Of a stretch of 64,000 nt of DNA, positions 17,154 to 26,527 are shown in pieces (position 1 is the stretch's first letter; every line of letters starts with the position of its first letter). The stretch comes from CAYXWM01 sp964468805 (GTDB lineage Bacteria; Bacillota; Clostridia; Lachnospirales; WRBF01). The notes below the pieces were generated by a model, which was given only the letters and a program-made list of their open reading frames with translations, made no database searches and was not told the origin of the DNA. The DNA is taken from NCBI GenBank assembly GCA_964468805.1, contig CAYXWM010000002.1:52756-116755 (forward strand). The letters run 5' to 3'. Position numbers and translations under genes: made by a program.

Positions 17154-17684
17154 TTATCTGTGTTCGTAAATTAAATCAACCATTCCGTTGTAGCTACCCG
17201 TAGATACCAGCTTTAGCTTAATTTCTTTCGCCCGGCTGTCAAACAAGGATACTCCATCGCCTAAAATTGTGGGAATAACCGTAATGTGGTATCTGTCGAT
17301 TATATCATTATGAATAAGTTCATTTACAACGGTAGCTCCTCCGCAAATCCATATATCTTTTCCGTTTTCCTTTTTCAATTCATTAATTAACTCAACCGGG
17401 TCTTTGTGGGTGAATATGATTTCGTCGGTTGATTCCATACTGTTATGAGTAATTACATAACTTTTTTTACCTTCATAAATCCATTTACCCGGGGATAATT
17501 CCGTTACAATTTGATGAAAGGTATTATAGCCCAAAATTACCGTATCAATGGTTTCGAAAAACTCGAGATAGCTTCCTTTGTTTTCGCTGTCGCTTCCGTC
17601 TCCCGTTAACCAAGCAACACCTCCGTCTTTGTCTGCAATATATCCGTCTAAACTCATTGCGATGTATAGAATAATTTTTCTCAT
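17154..17684 (-). CDS. Dihydrofolate reductase-family protein (RibD C-terminal-like)
   Basis: This 176-residue protein opens MRKIILYIAMSLDGYIADKDG and has VILGYNTFHQIV, KKSYVITH, IWICGGATVVNELI and a closing TVIPTILGDGVSLF, the pattern of the RibD-C/YwjB-type reductases rather than true FolA, which is encoded separately at 54905. It probably uses NADPH; the substrate is unknown. AGGAGGTATA lies upstream of the ATG. It is monocistronic on the minus strand, convergent with the DUF3795 gene. Confidence 0.88.
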   Translation of the reverse strand: MRKIILYIAMSLDGYIADKDGGVAWLTGDGSDSENKGSYLEFFETIDTVILGYNTFHQIVTELSPGKWIYEGKKSYVITHNSMESTDEIIFTHKDPVELINELKKENGKDIWICGGATVVNELIHNDIIDRYHITVIPTILGDGVSLFDSRAKEIKLKLVSTGSYNGMVDLIYEHR

Positions 17685-17788
17685 GTGTATATACCTCCGT
17701 AAATTTTTATTCTGTTACATTCAGTATCTTCTATATTTATATATTTTATAATAGATTATTTCACATAATGCAATCCGAAAACAATACA

Positions 17789-17818
17789 AAAAAGGATAGC
17801 CATAAGACTATCCTTCTA
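17789..17818 (-). terminator. Terminator of the ketose/polyol operon
   Basis: On the minus strand AAGGATAG and CTATCCTT form an eight-base stem followed by TTTTG, 17 bases beyond the aldolase stop. Confidence 0.82.
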
Positions 17819-17834
17819 AGTGAGAACCTAATAT

Positions 17835-18692
17835 TTAATTACCTGCTTTGCCTTCGCAACCGCAAGTCTTTATTTTTTCCATAACCAACGCCTTAACATA
17901 TTTCTTACCCACAGTTCCGTATTTTTTGGGGTCGATGGTATCGGGATTGTTGTTTAATACTTCCTTTACGCCGTCACTGTAAGCGATACGCAACTCTGTT
18001 GCAAAATTAACCTTGCAAATTCCTCGGCTGATTGCTTCTTTGACCACGCTGTCCGCCAAACCCGATGCACCATGCAAAACCAAGGGTTGAGAAACCACTT
18101 GACGAATTTGTGAAAGTCTTTCCTGATCGATTTTAGGCTCGCCGGAATAAAGACCATGAGCCGTTCCTATTGCTATAGCCAAAGAATCGGCTCCTGTACG
18201 TTCCATAAATTCTTTAGCCTGACCGGGATCGGTATTACCGTCTCCTTCGCCGCCGTCCAAATCGTCTTCCTTGCCACCTACTTTTCCCAGTTCCGCTTCC
18301 ACAGGAATACCGGAGGGTTTACAGGCATCTACCACCGCTTTTGTAACGGCAATATTATCTTCAAAGCTTTCGTGGGATCCGTCTATCATAATAGAGGTAT
18401 AACCTGTACGAAAAGCTTGCATGGCAAGAGCAAAATCCGTGCCGTGATCCAGATGAACGGCTACAGGAACCTTAGACCTTTCTGCTGCGGTCTTTACGTT
18501 TGCCAAATAATAATCCAAACCGGCATATTTGACTGTAGAAGGCGTTGTCTGCATAATAACCGGTGCATTTAATTCCTCTGCAGCTTCAATTACAGCCATA
18601 ACCATTTCCATATTTTCTACGTTAAATGCCCCAACGGCATATTGACCTTTTTGGGCATCCAGTAACATTTTCATAGGTGTAACTAACGGCAT
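17835..18692 (-). CDS. Class II ketose-bisphosphate aldolase (Fba/GatY/KbaY family)
   Basis: This 285-residue zinc aldolase would split fructose- or tagatose-1,6-bisphosphate into DHAP and glyceraldehyde-3-phosphate. Zinc-binding histidines appear in VAVHLDHGTD (about 78-87), IGTAHGLY and LVLHGASG; NFATELR follows near the C-terminus. Several substrates fit the family. The neighbouring LacC-type kinase and GatD-like dehydrogenase favour tagatose or fructose bisphosphate. It is the last gene of the operon. GAGAGGAAAA precedes the ATG. Confidence 0.93.
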   Translation of the reverse strand: MPLVTPMKMLLDAQKGQYAVGAFNVENMEMVMAVIEAAEELNAPVIMQTTPSTVKYAGLDYYLANVKTAAERSKVPVAVHLDHGTDFALAMQAFRTGYTSIMIDGSHESFEDNIAVTKAVVDACKPSGIPVEAELGKVGGKEDDLDGGEGDGNTDPGQAKEFMERTGADSLAIAIGTAHGLYSGEPKIDQERLSQIRQVVSQPLVLHGASGLADSVVKEAISRGICKVNFATELRIAYSDGVKEVLNNNPDTIDPKKYGTVGKKYVKALVMEKIKTCGCEGKAGN

Positions 18693-18770
18693 ATAATTTT
18701 CCTCTCTGTTTGAGTAAACGCTGAATGGCTTAAAATGTTTGAAATACGTTGGTATGATGTCGAGTCAGCG

Positions 18771-19712
18771 TTAGCTTAAAGTTGTCAATTCTTTTACTGT
18801 TACGGTGGGGTATATTTTTTCAAAATCTTCCGGATTAAAGTAACCGGTTTGATCGTTCATGGCGGAAGCCGCCGAAACAGCTACAGCAAATTTCACGCTT
18901 TCCTTGGGTTCATATCCACGTTGAAAGGCTACCGCAAATGCAGCTACCATGGAATCACCGCAACCAACGGTGTTAACGGCTTTGATTTCGGAGGGTATGC
19001 CATGGAATATGCCTTGTTTGCATACCAACAGAGCACCCTCTTTGCCCAAGGATATAACAACGTTTTCGATTCCGCTTTTATGTAATTCCAACGCCGCTTC
19101 CGCTACTTCTTTCATGCCTGTTAATTGCTTTCCCAGTAACATACCCAGTTCTTCTTGATTGGGCTTTATCATATGGGGAGCGGCTTTTATTCCTTCTTTT
19201 AACAGTTCACCACTTGCATCCAGAATTACCTTTTTACCCATACGCTTTAATTCTTCTGTCAGTTCTCTGTAAATACCGGTCTTTACTCCTCGGGGAACGC
19301 TGCCTGACATGGTAACTACCTGTGCATCCATGCATACTTCTATGAATTCCTTTTTGAAAACCTCAATTTCCTCTTGGGTTACTTCTTCTCCGGGTTCCAA
19401 AAATTCGGTAGATTGGCGGTTTTCGTCAAGAATATTTATACAGCTTCTGGTTTCCGCATTAACATGGACAAATTTTCCCGTTAGGCCGTCCTTTTGAGCC
19501 AGTTGTTCCAACAACGCCCCTGTATTTCCTCCAACCAGCCCGAAAGGTATTACTTTCTCACCACAACATTTTGCTACCCTAGCTACGTTAAAGCCTTTTC
19601 CTCCGGCTGTGTTGTTACAGGAGAGAACCCGCATAACCGTTCCCGGTTCAAGGGTTCCGGAAATTCGGTAAGCCTTGTCGATTGCAGCATTTAAAGTAAG
19701 CGTAACAATCAT
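18771..19712 (-). CDS. PfkB-family hexose-phosphate kinase (1-phosphofructokinase / tagatose-6-phosphate kinase type)
   Basis: This 313-residue sugar kinase should add the second phosphate to a ketose monophosphate. Motifs: MIVTLTLNAAIDKAY at the N-terminus, GGKGFNVARVAKCCGE, FGLVGGNTG, and the C-terminal catalytic AVNTVGCGDSMVAAFA. The N-terminus is the LacC/FruK pattern. Position between the aldolase and the polyol-phosphate dehydrogenase supports a role producing ketose-1,6-bisphosphate. GGGAGGCAGG precedes the ATG. Choice between FruK and LacC cannot be made from sequence alone. Confidence 0.9.
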   Translation of the reverse strand: MIVTLTLNAAIDKAYRISGTLEPGTVMRVLSCNNTAGGKGFNVARVAKCCGEKVIPFGLVGGNTGALLEQLAQKDGLTGKFVHVNAETRSCINILDENRQSTEFLEPGEEVTQEEIEVFKKEFIEVCMDAQVVTMSGSVPRGVKTGIYRELTEELKRMGKKVILDASGELLKEGIKAAPHMIKPNQEELGMLLGKQLTGMKEVAEAALELHKSGIENVVISLGKEGALLVCKQGIFHGIPSEIKAVNTVGCGDSMVAAFAVAFQRGYEPKESVKFAVAVSAASAMNDQTGYFNPEDFEKIYPTVTVKELTTLS

Positions 19713-19730
19713 TTTCCTGCCTCCCGAAGA

Positions 19731-20780
19731 TTAATCGTTATTTACCAGCAATATTTTGCCCTGTACAAGTCCCGGGGTCTTATACATATCAAACGCTTCT
19801 TGTGCTTGGCTCATGGGCATCTTTTTAAATACGAATGACGGGTCGAATTTTAATTGACCGGTTGCAAAGTAATGAGCAGTAAGTTCCCATTCTTTTCCGG
19901 GAAACGGTGCGCTGTAAGACATCCAAGAACCGGTAAGTTTGAATTCCTTGCGGTTCATGTTTTCCCACATTTCAGGGGTAAATGTGAGATTGGTGTGAGG
20001 TGTTCCGATAAAGCAAACATTAGACTTATTTCCCGCTACTTCAAAGGACATAAGCATGGTTGCGGTTTGCCCTGCGGTTTCGAAAACATAGCCGAAACCT
20101 TTTCCGACGGTTACAGCCTTTACCTTTTCCAAATAATTATCTTCCGTTGTATTGATTACTTCATCGGCACCAAGACGCAAAGCCATTTTCAAGCGTTCTT
20201 CACTTATATCAAACACCACAACTTTTTTGCTTCCGAATATCTTTGCCCACTGCATGGTAAACATGCCTATGGTTCCGCCGCCGAGAACGGCTACGTATTC
20301 ACCGCCCTTGTAGTCGTTGCAAAATAATCCGTGAAGGGCAACGGTTGACGGCTCAAACATGGCACCCTGCTCGTAAGGAATACTCTTATCAAAGACAACC
20401 GCATTAACTGCCGGAATTACTACATAATCAGCATTACTGCCCTGTTGTCTGGAGCCGATAAATGAATATTTCTTGCATAAAGAGTAATTGCCTTTTTGAC
20501 AATCGTCGCATTCCATACAGGGAATCAAGGGGGCACCGGATACTCTGTCTCCCACTTTTACGTGTTCAACCTCTGCACCAACTTCTACCACGTCTCCCGA
20601 AAATTCATGTCCCAACACTATAGGATAAGAATGTGCCCCGTTATATAATGCTCTGGGCAAATCGGAACCGCAGATACCCGAAGCTCTCACCCGTACCTTT
20701 ACCGATTTTGCATCTACTTTCGGTTCTTCTATTTCCAGATATTCCACAACTTCGTTTTTTACTACCACTGCCGCTTTCAA
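19731..20780 (-). CDS. Zinc-dependent polyol(-phosphate) dehydrogenase, galactitol-1-phosphate 5-dehydrogenase-like
   Basis: This 349-residue medium-chain dehydrogenase has catalytic zinc ligands in GICGSDLPR and GHEFSG and four structural cysteines in CMECDDCQKGNYSLC. The Rossmann loop is VAVLGGGTIGMF. The segments SDLPRALYNGAHSYPIVLGHEFSG and GSWMSYSAPFPGKEWELTA closely resemble E. coli GatD, so it likely oxidises a C6 polyol or polyol phosphate to a ketose. It starts with TTG at 20780; its GGGAGGTATATAG ribosome site lies in the last codons of the kinase gene. Confidence 0.87.
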   Translation of the reverse strand: MKAAVVVKNEVVEYLEIEEPKVDAKSVKVRVRASGICGSDLPRALYNGAHSYPIVLGHEFSGDVVEVGAEVEHVKVGDRVSGAPLIPCMECDDCQKGNYSLCKKYSFIGSRQQGSNADYVVIPAVNAVVFDKSIPYEQGAMFEPSTVALHGLFCNDYKGGEYVAVLGGGTIGMFTMQWAKIFGSKKVVVFDISEERLKMALRLGADEVINTTEDNYLEKVKAVTVGKGFGYVFETAGQTATMLMSFEVAGNKSNVCFIGTPHTNLTFTPEMWENMNRKEFKLTGSWMSYSAPFPGKEWELTAHYFATGQLKFDPSFVFKKMPMSQAQEAFDMYKTPGLVQGKILLVNND

Positions 20781-20781
20781 A

Positions 20782-22302
20782 CTATATACCTCCCGATTTA
20801 TCCATGGTCGATTTTAAATTTTCGTAGAGTTCCAAATATATCTCGTAATTTCTGTCATATACTTCTTTAACTGCGGAATTTGGTTGATGTTTTCTCTTGA
20901 TTACAACCGTGGTGTCTACCGCTTCACGGAAGTCCTTGTAAAGCCCAACGCCTACACCTGCCAAAATTGCCGCTCCAAGAGTTGTAGCCGTGTCGGAATT
21001 GGGGACTATTATGGGCTTTCCGGTTATATCGGATTTTATCTGGGTCCAAAGCAAAGAATTAGCACTGCCACCCATGGACCTAAGCACCTCTACTCCGGCA
21101 CCGACCATTTCCGCAACCTCCAAATTGTGTCTCACAGAAAAGGCTACACCCTCCATGGTTGCTCGAACAAAATGTCCTTTTGTCTTGCTGAAATCCAAAC
21201 CATAGTAAACACCTTTGGCTTTAGGGTTCCAGATAGGAGTTCTTTCACCGGACATATACGGCAGGAACACCAAACCGTCAGAGCCGGCAGGAACCTTCTC
21301 AGCTATTTCGTTTAATTGAATCATGGAACTCTTACCTAATTCTTTAGCCATTAAACGCTCGTAGTCCGCAAATTCCTGTTCAAGCCAACGCATGGTTCCG
21401 CCGCCGCCGGTAGTTCCGCCTTGAAACAACCAACAGTCGGGTACAACATGGAAACTTAAAATTAACCTTGGGTCAGACTTATATGTATCTGTACAAATGC
21501 TCATACCCCCGGCCTGACCGCCTTGTTCCTGTACGTCTCCGTTATTAAGTACACCTACGCCCAAGGCTCCGCAAGCCGCATCCAGTCCACCTGCCACCAC
21601 AGGTATACCCTCTGTAAGCCCGCTCAACTCTGCCGCTTCTTTTGTAACTCTGCCAACCACTGCATGACAAGGGCTTATTTCCGGCAGAAATTCTTCCGGA
21701 ATACCCAATGCCTTTCGCATATGGTCATCCCATTTACCCGTCCTCATATTGAAACAGTGCCATGCATAACTTTGGCAAATATCTTGGGATACACTGCCGG
21801 TAAGTCGGTAAATTATAAAACTGTTGGACTGCAGAATTTTATAAATCCTTTTATATACATCCGGCAAATTTTCCTTATACCAAAGTACTTTTCCGGTGGT
21901 GTAGGGAGCGGTAAGGGAATTGCCGCAAACCCGGAATATGGCATCATGACCGATTTCTTTGTTTAATCTCTCGCAAATATTGCCGGATCTGGTATCCATC
22001 CAAATGGGGGTATGGGTTAGGGTATTACCCTCTTTGTCTATAGCCACCGCAGACCATCCCTGACCGTCCACTCCGATTCCTGCTATATCAGCCGGATTTA
22101 CTTTACCTTTTTCTATACATTCTTTTGTTGCCTTGCAAACAGCTTTCCACCAGTCGTCCGGTTCTTGCTCCGCATAACCTGCTTTTGGGTGGTAGAGAGG
22201 ATATTCTCCGCCTGCTGTTGAAACTACTTCCCCGTTCTTTCGGAATATCGCGATTTTACAGGCACTGGTTCCTATATCGATTCCCAATAATAAATCTTTC
22301 AA
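20782..22302 (-). CDS. FGGY-family carbohydrate kinase (xylulokinase-like)
   Basis: This 506-residue kinase has the ATPase-fold opening GIDIGTSACKIAIF (about 7-20), the substrate-contact segment GIGVDGQGWSAV, QEGGQAGGM-like QEQGGQAGGMSI, the FGGY-2 region LVFLPYMSGERTPIWNPKAKG and the late SMGGSANSLLWTQIKSDITGKP. It should phosphorylate a ketose (xylulose, tagatose, allulose or erythrulose are all possible). It starts with TTG nine bases before the epimerase stop is cleared, and ends within two bases of the dehydrogenase start, so it is tightly coupled to both neighbours. Confidence 0.9.
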   Translation of the reverse strand: MKDLLLGIDIGTSACKIAIFRKNGEVVSTAGGEYPLYHPKAGYAEQEPDDWWKAVCKATKECIEKGKVNPADIAGIGVDGQGWSAVAIDKEGNTLTHTPIWMDTRSGNICERLNKEIGHDAIFRVCGNSLTAPYTTGKVLWYKENLPDVYKRIYKILQSNSFIIYRLTGSVSQDICQSYAWHCFNMRTGKWDDHMRKALGIPEEFLPEISPCHAVVGRVTKEAAELSGLTEGIPVVAGGLDAACGALGVGVLNNGDVQEQGGQAGGMSICTDTYKSDPRLILSFHVVPDCWLFQGGTTGGGGTMRWLEQEFADYERLMAKELGKSSMIQLNEIAEKVPAGSDGLVFLPYMSGERTPIWNPKAKGVYYGLDFSKTKGHFVRATMEGVAFSVRHNLEVAEMVGAGVEVLRSMGGSANSLLWTQIKSDITGKPIIVPNSDTATTLGAAILAGVGVGLYKDFREAVDTTVVIKRKHQPNSAVKEVYDRNYEIYLELYENLKSTMDKSGGI

Positions 22303-22310
22303 ATCTCAAA

Positions 22311-23186
22311 TCATCCCTTCCAATCAAGCATATAGCGTTGGAAGGTAACAGCGTCTTTGGCATCCTTATCCAATCGTTCACCGGTTGCGTCACTGATAAT
22401 ATCACGCCATACGTGTATATCCTTCCCAACCTGACCGCCCACGTTTACAAACGGCTCCATAACAACTGTTCCGTCGTATTTTACGTCTCTTAAAGCCTCG
22501 CCGATTTCTCTCCAAGGAGTACGTCCCTTGCCGGGAACCATGCGGTTACATTCGCCTGTGTGGAAATGACCCAATAAATCGCCTGCTGTTCTGATAGCAT
22601 CGCCGATACTTACTTCTTCTATATTCATGTGGAACGTATCCAGCATAACCTTTACATTGCTCATATTGACTTCTTTTACAAATGCGGTGCCTTCTTTTGC
22701 GGTGTTTAAGATGTGATTTTCAAAACGGTTTAATACTTCCATACAAAGATTAATGTCATACTTTTGGGCTATGGGTGCAAGAGTTTGTATTCCTTCCACT
22801 CCACGTTTCCAATCCTCTTCTTTATTAACCCCTTTGGTAAAATCTATGGGCCAATAGGAATACAAAGCACCGCCGATTATATGTATATCCAATTGAGCCA
22901 TCACATCAAAAAGACGTTCAAACCATTCCTTTGCATTCTTGCGAATCGCTTGTTCTGCCGCTCCTATATTGTGGTCATAGGAAGGACCGTATCCGGCTGT
23001 AAGTTCTATTCCGTTATTTTTTGCACATTCTTTAAGTGCTTTTATTTGTTGAGAGGTATAATCGGGAAGAGGTTTTCCGCCTATCTCGAGAATATCAAAA
23101 CCAAGTCTTGCGGCTTTTTCGGCGTATACAAGATAATCCGCTTCCCATTCTTTTTCCCAATATGCATAATATATACCGTGTTTCAT
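22311..23186 (-). CDS. D-allulose (D-psicose) 3-epimerase / D-tagatose 3-epimerase
   Basis: 291 residues with a TIM-barrel epimerase fold. From memory it aligns almost without gaps to the characterised D-psicose 3-epimerase of Clostridium cellulolyticum. The opening MKHGIYYAYWE, GGALYSYWPIDFTK and VKVMLDTFHMNIEE are shared, and the metal and catalytic residues fall at identical positions: Glu150, Asp183, His209, Arg215, Glu244. It interconverts ketoses at C3, for example D-fructose and D-allulose. The ATG at 23186 follows AAGGAAGGA. The gene links the ABC transporter genes to the kinase. Confidence 0.93.
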   Translation of the reverse strand: MKHGIYYAYWEKEWEADYLVYAEKAARLGFDILEIGGKPLPDYTSQQIKALKECAKNNGIELTAGYGPSYDHNIGAAEQAIRKNAKEWFERLFDVMAQLDIHIIGGALYSYWPIDFTKGVNKEEDWKRGVEGIQTLAPIAQKYDINLCMEVLNRFENHILNTAKEGTAFVKEVNMSNVKVMLDTFHMNIEEVSIGDAIRTAGDLLGHFHTGECNRMVPGKGRTPWREIGEALRDVKYDGTVVMEPFVNVGGQVGKDIHVWRDIISDATGERLDKDAKDAVTFQRYMLDWKG

Positions 23187-23392
23187 AATCAACAGTCCTT
23201 CCTTACTAAGGTCTTATTAAATATCTACTATACGGAATTCTTTAAAAAACATAGATATATTTACGTGGTTGCGATTATGAACGAAAGGGTAGTAATAAAA
23301 TTAAACCCCTATTGCAAACGTTAATGAGCACCGGTAAATATATCTATAATTTTAAGGAGTGATATGAATGAATTGAGTTTTACACTTTGTTA

Positions 23393-24343
23393 TTAAACTG
23401 TCTTTTCTGCCTTATCTGTAACAAGTTGAAGCAGAACAGCCACAACGATAATTACCCCCTTGATGATACCTTGGGGATATGCCGGTACTGCCAAAAGGTT
23501 CATAATATTGCTTATCAGAGCCAATACCAACGCACCTATTACCGCCTTGAATACGTCACCTTTTCCGCCTGCCAAGCTGGCCCCGCCGATAACACAGGCG
23601 GCAATGGCATCAAGCTCTTGAGCCTGACCTATGGTTGCACTGCCTGTTGATGCTCTGGCTGCTATAAAGACGCCGCCCAATGATGCCAACATGGCTGAAA
23701 TGGCGTATACAGATACCAGATATTTTTTTGTTCTGATACCTGCCAGTTCAACTGCATTGCTGTTACTTCCCAAAGCAATTACAATACGACCGTATGCTGT
23801 ATATTTTTGTATGAAACAGAACAACAAGATAATTACCAATGTGATGATAAGCATGGGATAAGCGTAATCTTTGTCTATAAGAGTAGCCAATGTATCGGTT
23901 TCCATCTTAATTGGGCTACCCTTAGTAATTACCAACGCCAAACCTCTTGCCATGGTCATCATAGCCAACGAAGCAACGAAGCCTTGGAATCTGCCGTATG
24001 CCACAAGAGCACCGGTAATTAACCCTGCAAGTAAGCCTATTGCCAATGAAATAAGGATTGCAACGGAAAAATGTATACCTTCGTTTACAATCATATACGA
24101 CGAAACCGACGACCCCAGAGCCATAACCGAGCCTACAGAAAGGTCAACTCCGCCTGTGAGTATTACAAACAACATACCCAGCACAACCAAAATGGGGCCG
24201 GCCTGTTGCATGGCTATGTTTCTAAGGTTCATAACGGTCAAGAAACTGTCGGATGATAAAGCACATACAACTACCAATCCGATAAAAATAATATATGTAT
24301 TATTGTTAATAAGGAAATTCTTAACAGCATCTTTGTTTTTCAT
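23393..24343 (-). CDS. Ribose-type sugar ABC transporter permease (RbsC family)
   Basis: This 316-residue integral membrane permease has the family core LGMLFVILTGGVDLSVGSVMAL and a later ELDAIAACVIGGASLAGGKGD, with eight or more hydrophobic helices. It forms the channel for the ATPase encoded four bases upstream and the lipoprotein at 26528. About 206 bases separate it from the epimerase gene. The substrate is presumably the polyol or ketose handled by the surrounding enzymes. Confidence 0.93.
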   Translation of the reverse strand: MKNKDAVKNFLINNNTYIIFIGLVVVCALSSDSFLTVMNLRNIAMQQAGPILVVLGMLFVILTGGVDLSVGSVMALGSSVSSYMIVNEGIHFSVAILISLAIGLLAGLITGALVAYGRFQGFVASLAMMTMARGLALVITKGSPIKMETDTLATLIDKDYAYPMLIITLVIILLFCFIQKYTAYGRIVIALGSNSNAVELAGIRTKKYLVSVYAISAMLASLGGVFIAARASTGSATIGQAQELDAIAACVIGGASLAGGKGDVFKAVIGALVLALISNIMNLLAVPAYPQGIIKGVIIVVAVLLQLVTDKAEKTV

Positions 24344-24347
24344 TGGC

Positions 24348-25844
24348 CTATACCCCCATTGCAGATTTAATCATGTTATTTTCATTCATACTCTCTTTGC
24401 TGTATTCACCGGTTACTCTACCCTGACGCATAACGATAACTCTGTCACACATACCGATTATTTCAGGCATTTCCGAAGAAATCATAATTATGGCCATACC
24501 TTTTTCCGCAAGGTCGTTCATAATTTTATAGATTTCAACTTTAGCACCTATATCAACCCCACGAGTAGGCTCATCAAACACCATGCATTTGCAATCAGCC
24601 GCAATCCACTTTGCCAAAGCAATTTTTTGTTGATTACCGCCGCTGAGGCTGTCTGCGTTATCTTCCGTATCGCCGTATTTGGTAGACATACTTGCCAAGA
24701 GTTCCTTAACATAGCTCTTTTCTTTTTTATGGTTAATGGTACCCATGGGAGCAATCTTGGATAAAAGTACGGTCAGGGTGGAGTTCATCCGCACGCTTTG
24801 TTTTAGAAGCAGGCCTTGTTCTTTTCTGTTTTCCGGCAACATTCCAAGCCCATTCCGGATAGCTTCTTTTGGATTTTTAAAATTGACTTCTTTGCCGAAA
24901 TATGTAACTTTTCCTGATGTTTTCTTATCCGCTCCGAATATTGCTCTCATGATTTCGGTTCGCCCGGACCCTACCAGTCCGCTAAAACCCACTATTTCAC
25001 CGGCTCTTACCGAGAAGCTTACATCTTGCACCATTTTTCCGGCACTTAAATTTTCTACCTTCAAAACTTCTTCGCCGATTTGGGCATTTCTGTCTGAAAA
25101 CAACTGGCTCATTTCACGTCCTACCATCATTGTTGCCAGTTCGCTTTTATCGATTGATGCCGTTTCTACTGTTCCAACATATCCGCCGTCTTTTAAAACG
25201 GTAATATTATCGCTCAGTTCGAAGAGTTCCTCCAAGCGGTGGGAAATATAAATAATGCTTACGCCTTCATCTCTGAGTTTTCTTAAAATATCAAATAACT
25301 TCTTAATTTCTGAAAATGTCAGCACGGCTGTAGGTTCATCCAGAACCAGTACCTTTGAATTTCTTGTTAAGTTTTTGCAGATTTCCACTACCTGTTGATA
25401 GGCTACGCTTAGGTCACGAACCTTGGTTGTGGGTAAAATATCGTCAAAGCCAAGGCGTGAAAGCTGTTCTTTTGCTTTCCTTCTTAATTCTCTCCAGTTA
25501 ATCAGAGCTTTTCCCGCTGCCAATTGGTCAATAAAAATATTTTCCGCAACCGTTAAATCGGGGGCAGCCATAAACTCCTGATAAATAACCGCAATACCTA
25601 AATCCTTTGCGTCCTTTGGATTGGTTATGTTTACCGGGTTTCCGTCTATGAGAATTTCTCCGCTGTCTTTTTTATATGCTCCGGATAAAATCTTCATCAA
25701 TGTAGATTTTCCGGCACCGTTTTCTCCGATAAGAGCATGTATTTCATGGGGTTCTACTTTAAAAGAAACATCTGTCAGTGCTTTAACACCTCCAAAATGC
25801 TTCGAAATATTTCTCATTTCCAATCTGTACTTTGTTTCCTGCAT
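24348..25844 (-). CDS. Sugar ABC transporter ATP-binding protein (RbsA type, two NBDs)
   Basis: This 498-residue ATPase has NBD1 with GENGAGKST and LDEPTAVLT, and NBD2 with a degenerate P-loop (GLVGSGRTE), signature LSGGNQQKI and FDEPTRGVDIG. I start it at the ATG at 25844, eight bases after GGAGGG, not at the frame end 17 codons upstream, which is close to a family A repeat. It works with the permease and binding protein of this operon, but 684 bases holding two repeats separate it from the binding-protein gene. Confidence 0.93.
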   Translation of the reverse strand: MQETKYRLEMRNISKHFGGVKALTDVSFKVEPHEIHALIGENGAGKSTLMKILSGAYKKDSGEILIDGNPVNITNPKDAKDLGIAVIYQEFMAAPDLTVAENIFIDQLAAGKALINWRELRRKAKEQLSRLGFDDILPTTKVRDLSVAYQQVVEICKNLTRNSKVLVLDEPTAVLTFSEIKKLFDILRKLRDEGVSIIYISHRLEELFELSDNITVLKDGGYVGTVETASIDKSELATMMVGREMSQLFSDRNAQIGEEVLKVENLSAGKMVQDVSFSVRAGEIVGFSGLVGSGRTEIMRAIFGADKKTSGKVTYFGKEVNFKNPKEAIRNGLGMLPENRKEQGLLLKQSVRMNSTLTVLLSKIAPMGTINHKKEKSYVKELLASMSTKYGDTEDNADSLSGGNQQKIALAKWIAADCKCMVFDEPTRGVDIGAKVEIYKIMNDLAEKGMAIIMISSEMPEIIGMCDRVIVMRQGRVTGEYSKESMNENNMIKSAMGV

Positions 25845-25910
25845 ACTTTCCCTCCAAACCGTGAATGTAATTAATACCAATCCTTTTAACAGCAAACCAA
25901 TATTAATCTA

Positions 25911-26012
25911 TACTGATTCCGGTTTAAACAGAGGACAAAATAATTGATTTTTTACAACGGTTCAATGAAATAACAATAAATTTTTGTCCTTCAACTTATA
26001 TGGAATTAGTAT
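25911..26012 (+). repeat. Family A palindromic repeat, copy A4
   Basis: TACTGATTCC at the left and GGAATTAGTA at the right enclose complementary arms with AGGACAAAA / TTTTTGTCCT and the loop ACGGTTCAA. It lies between the ATPase and the binding-protein gene and runs against the direction of transcription. Confidence 0.85.
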
Positions 26013-26121
26013 TTATCCGGTAATATTAAAAAATTTCATTCGTAATTGGGATGGGTATAAATTATCAGAAGAATCATTTTTCATTTCAGGCAAAGTGCTA
26101 AAGATTGTACCGTCAAGAGAT

Positions 26122-26146
26122 GAAAAGACGCCAAAGGCGTCTTTCG
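26122..26146. other. Short GC stem-loop in the 26.0-26.5 kb intergenic region
   Basis: AAAGACGCC (26124-26132) and GGCGTCTTT (26136-26144) form a perfect nine-base stem with a three-base loop. No gene starts or ends nearby; the 515-base gap otherwise holds A4's edge, copy B2 and a second hairpin at 26480. Confidence 0.6.
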
Positions 26147-26247
26147 CAAAAGGAAAGTGAATTACCCCTTATCTTATAAAATTTAAGCCATACTCTAAAG
26201 TGCCGGACAAGAGGAGTTCAAATCGAAAATTCGCCCGTAAAGGACAT

Positions 26248-26385
26248 ATATACTTAATTCGAGTTAAGTAGAAACAAAAGCGTATATTCGCAGTGGTAAG
26301 CGGCCGGTGTTTTTTCATAAAACAAAAGAGCGAATCGTTTACGAAGAATAACTTTTATTACTATTTCTTATGCAATTAAGTATAG
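26248..26385 (-). repeat. Family B intercistronic repeat, copy B2
   Basis: A 138-bp element ending in TATACTTAATT / CAATTAAGTATA with inner AGAAACAAAAGCGTATATTCG. Read on the minus strand it has the standard polarity, with transcription. It lies between the binding-protein and ATPase genes. Confidence 0.85.
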
Positions 26386-26478
26386 ACAAACAACTCCGGA
26401 AAACCGAAAGACGGAAAGAAACTTACTGAATTTGCGATTTCCGTCCGAAGATTTGTTTCGGATATTGTTTTTACAGAT

Positions 26479-26506
26479 TGGGCTCCTCATTTAAGGAGCC
26501 CTTTCT
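26479..26506. terminator. Stem-loop directly after the binding-protein gene
   Basis: GGGCTCC (26480-26486) and GGAGCCC (26495-26501) form a strong stem 27 bases past the binding-protein stop. In the minus direction no T run follows, so it may stabilise the 3' end or partly attenuate rather than fully terminate. Confidence 0.55.
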
Positions 26507-26527
26507 GCAACAAAAAATTAATATATC

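Noticed and set aside
23871..24764. 297-codon open frame antisense to the permease and ATPase genes
   Set aside because: It is the complement of two strongly conserved genes; codon pattern and motifs support the minus strand only.
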